A stretch of 59,561 nt of DNA from Pseudomonas caricapapayae (GTDB taxonomy: Bacteria > Pseudomonadota > Gammaproteobacteria > Pseudomonadales > Pseudomonadaceae). The notes below the pieces were generated by a model. The model saw only the letters and a program-made list of their open reading frames with translations, was not told the origin of the DNA and ran no database searches. The position numbers and the translations under genes are program-made. The stretch lies in assembly GCF_001400735.1 (NCBI RefSeq), contig NZ_LJPW01000141.1, positions 1 through 59,561 on the forward strand. Reading direction: 5' to 3'. Position 1 is the first letter of the stretch, and each line of letters begins with the position of its first letter. This document shows positions 41,956 to 50,882 of the stretch, in pieces.

Positions 41956-42526
41956 TACTGAATACGGGTGTTACCGCTGATGCAGAATTGTCCCATGTGC
42001 CGACTTGGCGTTGCCCCAAAAGTATTCAGCCCACTACACCTACTCGATTTACCAGGCTATGGACACTCACGTCAGCCCACGCACGACAGTCAAGGTCTCG
42101 CTGTTTATCGCCGAGGACGAATCGTACGCTGACACCACTCTGAGCGAGGTGATTTCCTTGGCCTTGAAGCGTAAATAAGATAGAGCATTGGCGCTTGACG
42201 AAAAAAAGCTGGTATCGTGAATTGATGGGCAGCTTCCTTTTCTGGAACGCCGCGCCATCAATGAAAGCGCTGTCTTGCACCGTTTATCCGGGTCCATTGC
42301 GCAGCTGTGGTCGAACTCTTGTTGAACTCCGGCCAAACTCGACCTTCCCCGAAAGTGCTTCTTTCCAGACTTTCCGGATGCGAGTAAAAAGACACCACGA
42401 TATGCGATTTGCGCCTCAGGGCAGCCATCGGATACGGGCTTTTTAACAGCGCCAACTGATACATTGCGATCTACCCCAAACCCCGCCTCGGCGGGGTTTT
42501 TCATTGGGCGAAATACAAGGAGACCC
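41956..42526. other. Decayed, phage-like stretch upstream of com-lsc
   Basis: No intact gene. One frame near 42025-42075 reads FSPLHLLDLPGYGHSRQ, similar to the BioH-type hydrolase motif, and stops soon after, so it is probably a remnant. Known lscB/lscC loci have a phage-associated promoter element in this position; the lsc promoter is expected near here. A terminator lies at 42481. Confidence 0.45.
42481..42501 (+). terminator. Intrinsic terminator before com
   Basis: CCCCGC pairs with GCGGGG around CTCG and is followed by TTTTTC. It ends any plus-strand transcript entering from upstream and therefore insulates com-lsc, unless the lsc transcript starts above it. Confidence 0.7.
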
Positions 42527-42718
42527 GTGCAAATGTTGAAAGACTACCGATGCGGACAGTGCAAGAAGCTGCTGGCTCGCATGGGTGACTACACCGAACT
42601 CCAAATCAAGTGCCCCCGCTGCGGGACGCTGAATCATGTGAAGGCCGCGAGCCTCGAGTTATCGCCTTTGAGCGAAAGAGGTACAGCAGCGTCGCTGCTG
42701 CCTCCCAAAGCTATTTAA
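42527..42718 (+). CDS. com: Com-like phage zinc-finger protein
   Basis: The 63-residue protein begins (GTG) VQMLKDYRCGQCKKLLAR and has CxxC...CPRCG, the zinc-finger pattern of phage Mu Com, an RNA-binding translational activator of mom. The start is the GTG with AAGGAG four bases upstream. It ends 11 bases before the levansucrase ATG. Presence of phage sequence here matches the published phage-associated promoter element of lscB/lscC. Confidence 0.8.
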   Translation: MQMLKDYRCGQCKKLLARMGDYTELQIKCPRCGTLNHVKAASLELSPLSERGTAASLLPPKAI

Positions 42719-42729
42719 AGGTATCAATT

Positions 42730-44025
42730 ATGTCCACTAGCAGCTCTGCTGTAATCCAGCACAAAAATAGTCCTCTCGTAGGTAACATCAAATACGCCCC
42801 CACTGTCTGGTCCCGCGCCGACGCGCTGAAGGTCAATGAAAATGACCCGACCACCACGCAGCCACTGGTCAGTGCGGACTTCCCGGTCATGAGTGATACG
42901 GTATTCATCTGGGACACCATGCCGCTGCGCGAGCTGGATGGCACGGTGGTTTCGGTAAACGGCTGGTCGGTTATCCTGACCCTGACGGCTGACCGTCACC
43001 CCAATGATCCGCAATACCTCGACGCCAATGGCCGTTATGACATCAAGCGTGACTGGGAAGATCGTCATGGCCGCGCACGCATGTGCTACTGGTACTCGCG
43101 TACTGGCAAGGACTGGATCTTTGGTGGTCGCGTAATGGCCGAGGGTGTATCGCCCACCACCCGAGAGTGGGCGGGCACTCCCATACTGTTGAATGACAAA
43201 GGCGATATTGATCTTTATTACACCTGCGTCACGCCCGGCGCAGCGATCGCCAAAGTACGTGGCCGTATTGTGACGTCCGATCAGGGCGTGGAGTTGAAAG
43301 ACTTTACCCAGGTCAAAAAACTGTTCGAGGCCGACGGCACCTATTATCAAACCGAAGCTCAGAACTCGACCTGGAACTTTCGCGACCCCAGCCCGTTCAT
43401 TGATCCCCATGACGGCAAGTTGTATATGGTGTTTGAAGGCAACGTCGCCGGTGAACGCGGTTCGCACACAGTAGGGAGTGTCGAACTGGGTCCTGTGCCA
43501 CCAGGTCATGAAGACGTGGGAGGGGCCAGATTCCAGGTAGGTTGTATCGGCCTGGCGGTCGCAAAAGATCTCACTGGTGAAGAGTGGGAAATACTTCCGC
43601 CCTTGGTGACAGCCGTCGGCGTGAACGATCAGACCGAGCGCCCGCACTATGTCTTTCAGGACGGCAAGTATTACTTGTTCACCATCAGTCACAAGTTTAC
43701 GTATGCCGATGGTATTACGGGCCCAGACGGTGTCTACGGTTTTGTCGGCGAACATTTGTTCGGCCCGTACCGGCCAATGAACGCTTCCGGCCTGGTGCTC
43801 GGCAATCCGCCCGAGCAGCCTTTCCAGACGTATTCCCACTGCGTCATGCCGAACGGCCTGGTGACTTCATTCATCGACAGCGTGCCCACCGAAGGTGAGG
43901 ATTATCGTATCGGCGGCACCGAGGCGCCGACGGTGAGAGTCCTGTTGAAGGGGGATCGCTCGTTCGTGCAGGAAGAATATGACTACGGTTACATTCCTGC
44001 GATGAAAGACGTGCAACTGAGCTGA
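42730..44025 (+). CDS. lscB: Levansucrase (LscB/LscC type, GH68)
   Basis: The 431-residue protein is the length of LscB/LscC; the cryptic LscA is 415. The three catalytic residues of P. syringae levansucrase fit: nucleophile D62 in FIWDT, D219 in WNFRDPSP and E303 in QTERPH (numbers as known for Lsc3). It converts sucrose to levan and glucose and is secreted without a signal peptide. The N-terminus MSTSSSAV is the phage-derived 5' end of lscB/lscC. Whether it is lscB or lscC cannot be told. Variation from known LscB (for instance HKNSPLVGNIKYAP) is small. Confidence 0.95.
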   Translation: MSTSSSAVIQHKNSPLVGNIKYAPTVWSRADALKVNENDPTTTQPLVSADFPVMSDTVFIWDTMPLRELDGTVVSVNGWSVILTLTADRHPNDPQYLDANGRYDIKRDWEDRHGRARMCYWYSRTGKDWIFGGRVMAEGVSPTTREWAGTPILLNDKGDIDLYYTCVTPGAAIAKVRGRIVTSDQGVELKDFTQVKKLFEADGTYYQTEAQNSTWNFRDPSPFIDPHDGKLYMVFEGNVAGERGSHTVGSVELGPVPPGHEDVGGARFQVGCIGLAVAKDLTGEEWEILPPLVTAVGVNDQTERPHYVFQDGKYYLFTISHKFTYADGITGPDGVYGFVGEHLFGPYRPMNASGLVLGNPPEQPFQTYSHCVMPNGLVTSFIDSVPTEGEDYRIGGTEAPTVRVLLKGDRSFVQEEYDYGYIPAMKDVQLS

Positions 44026-44244
44026 CACGCCGTCCACGTACGATGCCGGAAGAACGCCTGTGCAAGCAGGCGTTCTTCAGGCGTTCAGCCCAGCAACTCG
44101 CTCATCGCGATGATCTGCTCGGCCATGGTTACCTACCAGCGTCTTGGAAGGTGTCGTACTCGTTAATGAATAGGCATTTCAAAATGCCCATGCATGGACA
44201 GCGTATTTCGTTTCCTCAGACCCCAGCACAAAGGAGAAGCCGCA

Positions 44245-45438
44245 ATGGCGACCGCGAAGAAAAATCTCAAGGCGACTTGGGTCGCAACCGTTACGAATCT
44301 TGACTGGCCGTCAGTCTCATCTCTGGCCATCACTGATGAGGCTGCACGTGTCAATACGCAGAAAGAAGAGTTGACCAGCATTCTTGATGACCTTGTGGCA
44401 ATGAAAATGAATGCGGTTATATTCCAGGTTGTTCCCTGCGCAGATGCATTCTACGCATCAGACCTGCTTCCATGGTCGAAATACCTGACGGGAACCCTCG
44501 GGAAAAATCCCGGCTTCGACCCACTGGCTTATGCTGTTGAGCAGGCACACGCTCGTCATATTGAGCTGCACGCATGGGTGAACCCGTACCGCGTATCAAT
44601 GAACACCAGTGATGCCACAATAGAAGAGTTGAATAACTCATCCTCTGACTCGCCGGCCAGTGTGTTTAAACTGCATCCTGAATGGACAGGAACATCAGCG
44701 AAGCGCTTTGTGCTCAATCCCGGCATACCTGAAGTTCAGGCGTGGGTGAGTCGTATTGTTGAAGAAATTGTCACTCGATACGATGTTGATGCCATTCAGT
44801 TCGATGATTACTTTTATTATGAATCCGCAGATTCCCTGCTCAATGATGATGCGTCCTACCAGACCTACAATACGACCTTTACCACAAAGGCCGACTGGCG
44901 ACGGAATAACACGTATTCGCTGGTTGATGCATGCCATAAAAAAATAGCCGCCGTTAACACAGATGTCTTGTTTGGTATCAGTCCGGCAGGCGTCTGGCGG
45001 AATAAATCTAACGACCCGCTGGGGTCTGATACGCAGGCCGGTGCGTCCAACTATGACTTCGCGTATGCAGACACGCGAAAATGGGTCATTGACGGCATCA
45101 TTGATTATATTGCCCCGCAGGTCTACTGGCCGTTTGCCCGAGAGGTTGCCCGAGAGGTTGCCCGCTATGATGTCATCACACAGTGGTGGGCGGATACCGT
45201 CAGGGGTACCGGCACAGCGTTATATATTGGTATGGCTCTGTATAAAGTGGGAACGGCATCAGCAGCCGAGCCCGACTGGACGGTTGAGGGGGGCGTGCCT
45301 GAAATGACTCGTCAGCTTGACCTGAATGATTCTCTGGCTGAGGTGTCCGGGTGCATGTTTTTTCGACATATATTTCTGCGGGCCTCACAGACTCAGCAGG
45401 TGGTTGACTACCTGAAGCGTCTTTGGGCCGGGGTCTAA
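44245..45438 (+). CDS. GHL10/DUF187-family glycoside hydrolase-like protein
   Basis: The 397-residue protein has the GHL10 pattern: ATWVATVTNLDWPS, AVIFQVVPCADAFY, HAWVNPYR and AIQFDDYFY, then APQVYWPF. These are (beta/alpha)8 enzymes that may cleave cell-surface glycans. No signal peptide is seen. ATG at 44245 follows AAGGAG. A 12-base tandem duplication near 45134 gives AREVAREVAR. It follows lsc, so it might modify a polymer linked to levan, but that is inference. Codon use and GC (about 50%) differ from lsc. Confidence 0.85.
   Translation: MATAKKNLKATWVATVTNLDWPSVSSLAITDEAARVNTQKEELTSILDDLVAMKMNAVIFQVVPCADAFYASDLLPWSKYLTGTLGKNPGFDPLAYAVEQAHARHIELHAWVNPYRVSMNTSDATIEELNNSSSDSPASVFKLHPEWTGTSAKRFVLNPGIPEVQAWVSRIVEEIVTRYDVDAIQFDDYFYYESADSLLNDDASYQTYNTTFTTKADWRRNNTYSLVDACHKKIAAVNTDVLFGISPAGVWRNKSNDPLGSDTQAGASNYDFAYADTRKWVIDGIIDYIAPQVYWPFAREVAREVARYDVITQWWADTVRGTGTALYIGMALYKVGTASAAEPDWTVEGGVPEMTRQLDLNDSLAEVSGCMFFRHIFLRASQTQQVVDYLKRLWAGV
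45134..45164 (+). repeat. 12-bp tandem duplication in the GHL10 gene
   Basis: TTGCCCGAGAGG occurs twice in a row followed by TTGCCCG. It adds four residues (REVA) without changing the frame. Confidence 0.75.
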
Positions 45439-45961
45439 TATTTTTATCGTTGGACTTGGTTGCCGGCTCACCCAGCGACCCGTATGTGCCCTGCGCCTTT
45501 GAAGTGGCCTTATGATCGTGAGAAACGAAAATGACGGTCTGCATATTAAGCAATGTCCCTGTATTCCATTGCAGACTTTTTCTGCGCGGCCTTGCTTAAT
45601 TCAGGATTTAATCGAATCATACTAATTCGACAGCGTCAAAAAGCTGATGCAGATGTGAAAATCTTTTAACGTTACCTATCTATTTAATCCCCCTACAATC
45701 AGCAGCAACAGTGAACACGATAAAAACAGTATAAAAATAGACTAATGCGCCTTTTAAAAAAATGTCATTAACGTGCTACATTTCGATTCCATTACGCTGG
45801 CGAGCTTTATACATTCATTCAAAAGGAACAGTCATGGTACACAGCACGCGTGGGATTGTGCAATCGGCAATGGTCAGGCCGCTACCCATTGAGTAATAAC
45901 CTTCAACTCTATAATCGCTACCCACAAAAATACTTGAGCACGAGAACAGGAGCCTATTGAG
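45439..45961. other. Intergenic region before lysE-like gene
   Basis: About 520 AT-rich bases. It holds a 20-codon frame (45834-45896) with a good ribosome site. No larger gene is seen. Confidence 0.4.
45834..45896 (+). CDS. Possible 20-aa leader peptide
   Basis: ATG with AAGGAA upstream opens MVHSTRGIVQSAMVRPLPIE and stops 65 bases before the lysE-like gene. No run of a single amino acid, so classical attenuation is not shown. It may be a remnant of a gene start. Confidence 0.3.
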   Translation: MVHSTRGIVQSAMVRPLPIE

Positions 45962-46588
45962 ATGCCATTGGAGAATATAATTGGTGTGGCGATCATCGCA
46001 CTGGGTATGGTCATGACGCCGGGCCCGATCATGGTCTACCTAACGTCCAGAGCAATTTCACAAGGGCGTATGGCCGGTATGATTTCGCTGGCAGGGGTCG
46101 CTCTGGGATTCGCCTGCTACCTGATTGCTTCAGGTCTGGGTCTGGCAGCGCTGTTCAAGGCCGTCCCGATGGCTTATGAAGTAGTCCGATTTGGGGGGGC
46201 GTGCTACCTAGGCTACCTAGCCTGGAATATGTTTAACGGTGCTTCACTATTCGAGCCGCGCGAACTTCCCCCCTACTCCCCTCGTAAGCTTTTCACCATG
46301 GGACTGGTAACGAACTTACTGAACCCGAAGATAGCACTGATGTATACCGCACTGATCCCCCAGTTCATTGATCCCTCGGCAGGCTCGACCCTGAAGCAAT
46401 ACATACAGTTAGGGCTGGTGCAGATCTCAATTGCACTTACATTGAACGGTCTGATTGTCCTGGCTGCTGTCCGAGTCAGTCGCTTCCTTGCCGCTCGCCC
46501 GACGGCCATGCGCGCGCACCGTTGGGCGTCGGGTACGTTACTGGGCGTGTTCGCGGTTGATATACTTTTGCGCAATCCGTTAACCTAA
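45962..46588 (+). CDS. LysE/RhtB-family amino-acid exporter
   Basis: The 208-residue membrane protein has five to six hydrophobic helices and the LysE/RhtB pattern GMVMTPGPIMVYLTSRAISQG near the N-terminus, with GFACYLIASGLGLAALF next. Exports amino acids or related small molecules. AGGAG upstream at ten bases. Confidence 0.9.
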   Translation: MPLENIIGVAIIALGMVMTPGPIMVYLTSRAISQGRMAGMISLAGVALGFACYLIASGLGLAALFKAVPMAYEVVRFGGACYLGYLAWNMFNGASLFEPRELPPYSPRKLFTMGLVTNLLNPKIALMYTALIPQFIDPSAGSTLKQYIQLGLVQISIALTLNGLIVLAAVRVSRFLAARPTAMRAHRWASGTLLGVFAVDILLRNPLT

Positions 46589-46952
46589 ACCCGTTTAGAC
46601 AGGATCCGACAGTCCAAAAAATCGAGCTGACGCTACACCCTTACACGTTCTCCTGACCGGCTCGCCGAACCGCTGCCACACCTGCTATCCACGGCAGTCC
46701 CTCACCTTCCGTCCGTGCCTGTAAGTCAGCCTCGCTCCAACGCACTTCGTATATTCAGCGCTTTGAGAGACTTATTCAGAGATACCGATAGCCACCTGGC
46801 GCTGAGCACGTGCTGAAGGTTGACTTCCGACCTCCAGAGAAACGCCCAACCTACGTGACAGCGCGCTGTTTCCTCAGGGATGCGCAACGGAGATCAGGGT
46901 AAACTTTCCAGGCGGGTATATAACTACAATCACCATTAAATCGCCATCAGGG
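46589..46952. other. Intergenic region
   Basis: About 360 bases with no convincing gene, repeat or strong terminator. Confidence 0.4.
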
Positions 46953-47441
46953 CTATTTATTTTTCCACGTGGTAGACACTGGATTCGTGACGGTGTTTTT
47001 TTCTTGGGTATAAGTGCCGTTCTGCTGGGCAAGGGCCTCGCCGGTATCAACAATAGCGTTCTGGATGAACATGTTTTCCTTGTCTCCACGGACGAACGTT
47101 AACTGATGAAAGGCCGTTTTATTCCCCCAGTCGCTAGAGGGCAGAGAAATGAACCGCACGGTGAAAGATTCCTCATCTACATTGCCCTGGATGGAGTAAA
47201 CGCCATAGTGGTTTTCACCCTGCGAAATGAGTTTGTAGGTGCCGTTGTCGTAGTAATAAATTTCGGCATCGGGGAAAGGTTTTTTGTCATACATTTTACG
47301 GTAATGCAGCACTTGCTTAATGGTGGGCTGACCGAAGCTGACGGTCAGTTCTTTACCGTCCGCCGAAGTTGTCAGTCCTTCGGCGTGAGCACCGCTCATG
47401 AGCATTAGCACACTGGTAGTTACCGTTGTGATTAATTTCAC
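46953..47441 (-). CDS. Secreted protein of unknown function
   Basis: The 162-residue protein has a signal peptide (KLITTVTTSVLMLMSGAHA) and a beta-rich mature part (KELTVSFGQPTIKQVLHYRKMYDKKP...). Start is GTG 47441, with AGGA upstream, which gives a normal signal peptide; an ATG 14 codons earlier is possible. No family recognised. Confidence 0.6.
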   Translation of the reverse strand: MKLITTVTTSVLMLMSGAHAEGLTTSADGKELTVSFGQPTIKQVLHYRKMYDKKPFPDAEIYYYDNGTYKLISQGENHYGVYSIQGNVDEESFTVRFISLPSSDWGNKTAFHQLTFVRGDKENMFIQNAIVDTGEALAQQNGTYTQEKNTVTNPVSTTWKNK

Positions 47442-48346
47442 TTCACTTTTCCTCGTCTGGTTATATAGATGACGTTGAGTCAACGTACTGAGACTGTTAC
47501 CTACGTTGGCAATGTTACAATTTTCGGGTATTTACTGCATAACATTTATCAACTAGTCAGCCTGTGGCTGCAACAGGATGCTCGACATCGACGCTCCGAA
47601 ATACTGGTACTACCCGGCTGGATCGGCGGGTCAGGGTGATCGTCTGCGTTAGAGATTTGTAAAAATACTCAATCTGCGATTATCAGAAAATGCATCGTGC
47701 TGCCGAGATCTAGCCATCAGGCCGAATGATTGCTCCAGATGGGGCGATCCCAAACGGCGCTTTATAATGGCAGTATCAAATCGCTACACTGCCGTACCCA
47801 CCTCGATCTCTAAGTGATGCCGGATCAGCACTGGGCACACGTGGCAGGCATCGAGGTCGAGCAGTTGGGTGTGCATGGCATGCGCGCCACGGCGGTAACC
47901 AACACTCTGGAACATAACCCCGATATCGCCAAGGTCCAGATGTGGCTGGGCCATACCAACATCAGTACCACGAGACTGTAAGACCGGCGCAATCAGCGGC
48001 CGGAAGATTCGCCAACTTTCAAAGTGAAATACCAACGCAGGATTGGCTTCACGCTGAATGCCCGTGCATGGCAGATTGGCGTGGCGGCTTCAGAATGTCC
48101 AGCACAGTGGGATGCAGTAAGGCTATCCGCTCGGGTGCAAGGATGTCCCGATATCCTGTGACAGATCTATTTTGTGCAACGGAGCATAATGGAAACCTCT
48201 AGCGGAATCGTTTCTTGGGGCGACATTCACACGTCATGCTGGATGAGAGTGATATTGAGGCGCGTAAGGCATGAGCATCCAGGAGGGAGTAATTCACGGC
48301 CTGATCGACAGAATGTCAAAAGATTCTAATCTTCATCGAGGCACAA
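47442..48346. other. Intergenic region with recombinase remnant
   Basis: About 900 bases. Apart from the tyrosine-recombinase fragment at 47841-48035 I see no gene. The promoter for the luxR gene at 48347 should lie in the right part. Confidence 0.5.
47841..48035 (+). pseudogene. Tyrosine recombinase C-terminal remnant
   Basis: Reads VAGIEVEQLGVHGMRATAV, then MWLGHTNISTTRL, a stop where the catalytic Tyr should be, and DRRNQRPEDSPTFKVKY. It matches the last 64 residues of the intact recombinase at 39602-40564. The nonsense change at the active Tyr and lack of the N-terminus make it inactive. Confidence 0.9.
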
Positions 48347-49177
48347 ATGAACCAACAAGCGAATACCAAAAATGAGGTGAAACCAGACATTTACCAGGAG
48401 CTCGGGAAGCTGGTTTCCAGCGTCGGAGATGACAAGTTTTTGAGTAACATGCACCAGTTCATCAACACGTCAATGGCTGTAAGCCGCGTGGAACTCAGCG
48501 AGTGGACCGTTGACGATAGCCAAGCGACGGTGAGCGAAGTACAGCTACTGGGACACGCGGGCACTGAGCCGAATCCGCAGATGCAAACGGTGTGCCCCAC
48601 ACGTGCCAGACACCGCAACGACCATCCACTGGTCAAGCGCGTGCTGGAGGCGGAAGACGACTTGCTGATTCACATGAATGCCCGGATGAAAAACGAGATG
48701 GGCTATGACTGCCTTGGAACCTCACATCAGTGCAACATGATCTCGCGCAAGGCCAATCGCTGTTGCGTGATCTCGTTGCACCGCCCGATAGGCGACAAAG
48801 ATTATTCGTTGCAAGAACTGTCTGTTTTGAAATGCCTCTCCGAGGCCCTCCTGCCTTTATCGGAACGTCATGCTCGCGTCCACCGCCAGTCCGGTGTGAA
48901 AAGGGCTGGTGATTCGCGGTCGAATGGCATGTCTTCCTTTGAGTATGATCAATTGCGATACGACTTCAACGTACGCTTACGTGCTTGCGACGTCTCGCTC
49001 TCGGCACGGGAGAAGGAGGCCTGTTTGGAGTTTTTGGCAGGCAGCAGAGTTGCTGACATTGCAGAACAACTTTGCCTCAAAAAGAGTTCTGTGGAAACCT
49101 ACCTGAGACGGTCCGCTGCCAAGCTGGGTATCAGCGGTCGCCATGGACTGGTCAAGTGGTTGTTATGCGCAGAATGA
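48347..49177 (+). CDS. LuxR-family regulator (SalA/SyrF-like)
   Basis: The 276-residue protein has a C-terminal helix-turn-helix (SAREKEACLEFLAGSRVADIAEQLCLKKSSVETYLRRSAAKLGI, about residues 223-266) and a divergent N-terminal domain without AHL-binding residues, like SalA, SyrF and SyrG, which control lipopeptide genes in P. syringae. The gene converges with the second luxR, with NRPS beyond. ATG with GAGG upstream. Confidence 0.85.
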   Translation: MNQQANTKNEVKPDIYQELGKLVSSVGDDKFLSNMHQFINTSMAVSRVELSEWTVDDSQATVSEVQLLGHAGTEPNPQMQTVCPTRARHRNDHPLVKRVLEAEDDLLIHMNARMKNEMGYDCLGTSHQCNMISRKANRCCVISLHRPIGDKDYSLQELSVLKCLSEALLPLSERHARVHRQSGVKRAGDSRSNGMSSFEYDQLRYDFNVRLRACDVSLSAREKEACLEFLAGSRVADIAEQLCLKKSSVETYLRRSAAKLGISGRHGLVKWLLCAE

Positions 49178-49498
49178 AAAATCCAGAGTGCCAGATGCGG
49201 GTATTAGTGAGCCCGACGTACTGTAGAAATTAAGCTTTCCCTTCATTGCTTTGGGCATCAAACTTGTGCTTGTGCATACCTGATACTGCTAAGGCTGATG
49301 TGGAAACTGTAGAATAGAACGCCTCTTAGCCTGTGTAATCAGGCTGGTTAGCAGGTCTGACTTGGGGCTGAATACTTATGGGACAACGCCAAATCGGCGT
49401 GTGGGCCAACTCCGCATCAGCAATAGCACAACTCCCTCGCGCCTTCGAATTCTCTAGGCTCCCCTCCTTAACCAATTCACCACAAATTCGTCTTCTGC
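49178..49498. other. Convergent gap between two luxR genes
   Basis: About 320 bases. A hairpin AGCCTG/CAGGCT near 49328-49346 may end transcription. No gene seen. Confidence 0.4.
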
Positions 49499-50353
49499 TC
49501 AGACAGCCGCCTGAAACATATCGGCAGGGGTGGGATGCGCCACGCGATGCTCGGAATACAACCAGCGGAGTAGAGCACTACGACCAGAGAGGCCCATTTT
49601 TACGGCTGCGCGCTTGTAGTAGCTGTCCACCGTGGTGACTTTCAGATCAAGACTGTTTGCCAGTTGAGGCATCGTGAGACCGGCCAACAGCCCGACGCAC
49701 ACTTCGGTTTCTCGAGAAGACAGGCTCAGCGCCAATGCATCTAGGCGGCCAAGGAAACGCTGACGCATTCCTTCCATGGTCTCTATGTTTTTAAGGCTTA
49801 TCGCGACAGGCGGTGGGCTTGTCGAAACAAGGGTAGGTGTCACGGTAGCGATATGCTGTTTCACGATGGGCAATACGACCAAAGACAGTTCCTTGAGCCG
49901 GGCGCGCTCCTGACAGGTGAATGCCTTGGCTGAAGGTGATCGATAGACCGACAGTACGTAATCACTTTTTCCCGGGTGGGCGATATGTATCTGAAGGAGA
50001 GATGTATGAGGGAGCGAATGACTTGGCTTTTCTGGCCCGTTGTAGGCGGACGACTCAAACCTGATGGATCTGTCGACACGCTTATCTGCCAGTTCTGTCG
50101 GGCTCAATAGAACCGGCACCAGACGTCTCCTTTCGATCCCCGGGTTGAGCACCTTTTGTAGACTTTCACCAAAGGCACCAAGGGTAGGAGTGCCGGTTAC
50201 TTCATTCCTAGATCGACTGACTCCCTGAATGACATGGGTCGCGTCCACTGGTAGCGAAGCGGTGATAATCTCGTGGAGCAAGCGGGCAAACTGGCGGCTT
50301 CCAATACCAGAGATCAGTTTGCCGAGATGCTGAAAGAGCTGTTGCATTTTCAT
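49499..50353 (-). CDS. LuxR-family regulator of the NRPS cluster
   Basis: The 284-residue protein has a C-terminal helix-turn-helix (SSRETEVCVGLLAGLTMPQLANSLDLKVTTVDSYYKRAAVKMGL, about residues 212-255), similar in layout to the neighbour at 48347. Their N-termini (FQHLGKLISGIGSRQF versus YQELGKLVSSVGDDKF) also match, so they are paralogues. Probably controls the NRPS gene upstream in the same direction. Confidence 0.87.
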   Translation of the reverse strand: MKMQQLFQHLGKLISGIGSRQFARLLHEIITASLPVDATHVIQGVSRSRNEVTGTPTLGAFGESLQKVLNPGIERRRLVPVLLSPTELADKRVDRSIRFESSAYNGPEKPSHSLPHTSLLQIHIAHPGKSDYVLSVYRSPSAKAFTCQERARLKELSLVVLPIVKQHIATVTPTLVSTSPPPVAISLKNIETMEGMRQRFLGRLDALALSLSSRETEVCVGLLAGLTMPQLANSLDLKVTTVDSYYKRAAVKMGLSGRSALLRWLYSEHRVAHPTPADMFQAAV

Positions 50354-50464
50354 CGGGATTCCATTTTCTACCTATAAAAAAACACACAGGGCGCAGCCTT
50401 GAATTAGCATATAAAGATCTTCCAGATCTTTTATTACATTTTTTTTACATTAAGTGAATCGCCC

Positions 50465-50719
50465 CTATTGTCCTACCTGTTTGGAAAGCCTTTCAGCTTC
50501 TGTCGTTGAGCACAGTTCGACATGTGCTAACGCCTGCACGAAGCCTTTGGCATAGTGATAGGTGGCCTCAATTTCAAGCTGGGGTACACCCAGTCGCTTA
50601 ACACGTGCGCCTTCTGCCACACGCTCACTCGCATCAGTGACGCTGGCCAACACATCAAGCGCAGAACCAACGGCAGCAATGCGCGGGAGCAATGATTGGA
50701 TATCGATAACCACAGCCAT
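50465..50719 (-). CDS. 84-aa hypothetical protein after the NRPS gene
   Basis: A small protein (VVIDIQSLLPRIAAVGSALDVL...) with AGGAGG eight bases before the ATG at 50719. It lies in the same direction as the NRPS gene, 163 bases past its stop. Not MbtH-like. Family unknown; probably helical. Confidence 0.55.
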   Translation of the reverse strand: MAVVIDIQSLLPRIAAVGSALDVLASVTDASERVAEGARVKRLGVPQLEIEATYHYAKGFVQALAHVELCSTTEAERLSKQVGQ

Positions 50720-50882
50720 TTGCTTTGCCCTCCTGGGCGTTGTGTGACTCGCTTAATTCTGGTCGAACGCGACTCCGGCCGGGCCTCGCCTGTTTTTGTC
50801 TTGCCTGACCTTCCTATCGGCCATCATCCCGTACGGCAAAGACCAGGACGACGGGTGATGGCAGAGGGAAGGTCAAACGAAA

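Noticed and set aside
42025..42178. Short gene of 39 codons (MDTHVSPRTT...)
   Set aside because: No ribosome site; an alternative frame resembles a BioH remnant, so the stretch is decayed DNA.
42724..43839. 371-codon minus-strand frame
   Set aside because: Antisense to levansucrase, whose catalytic residues are certain.
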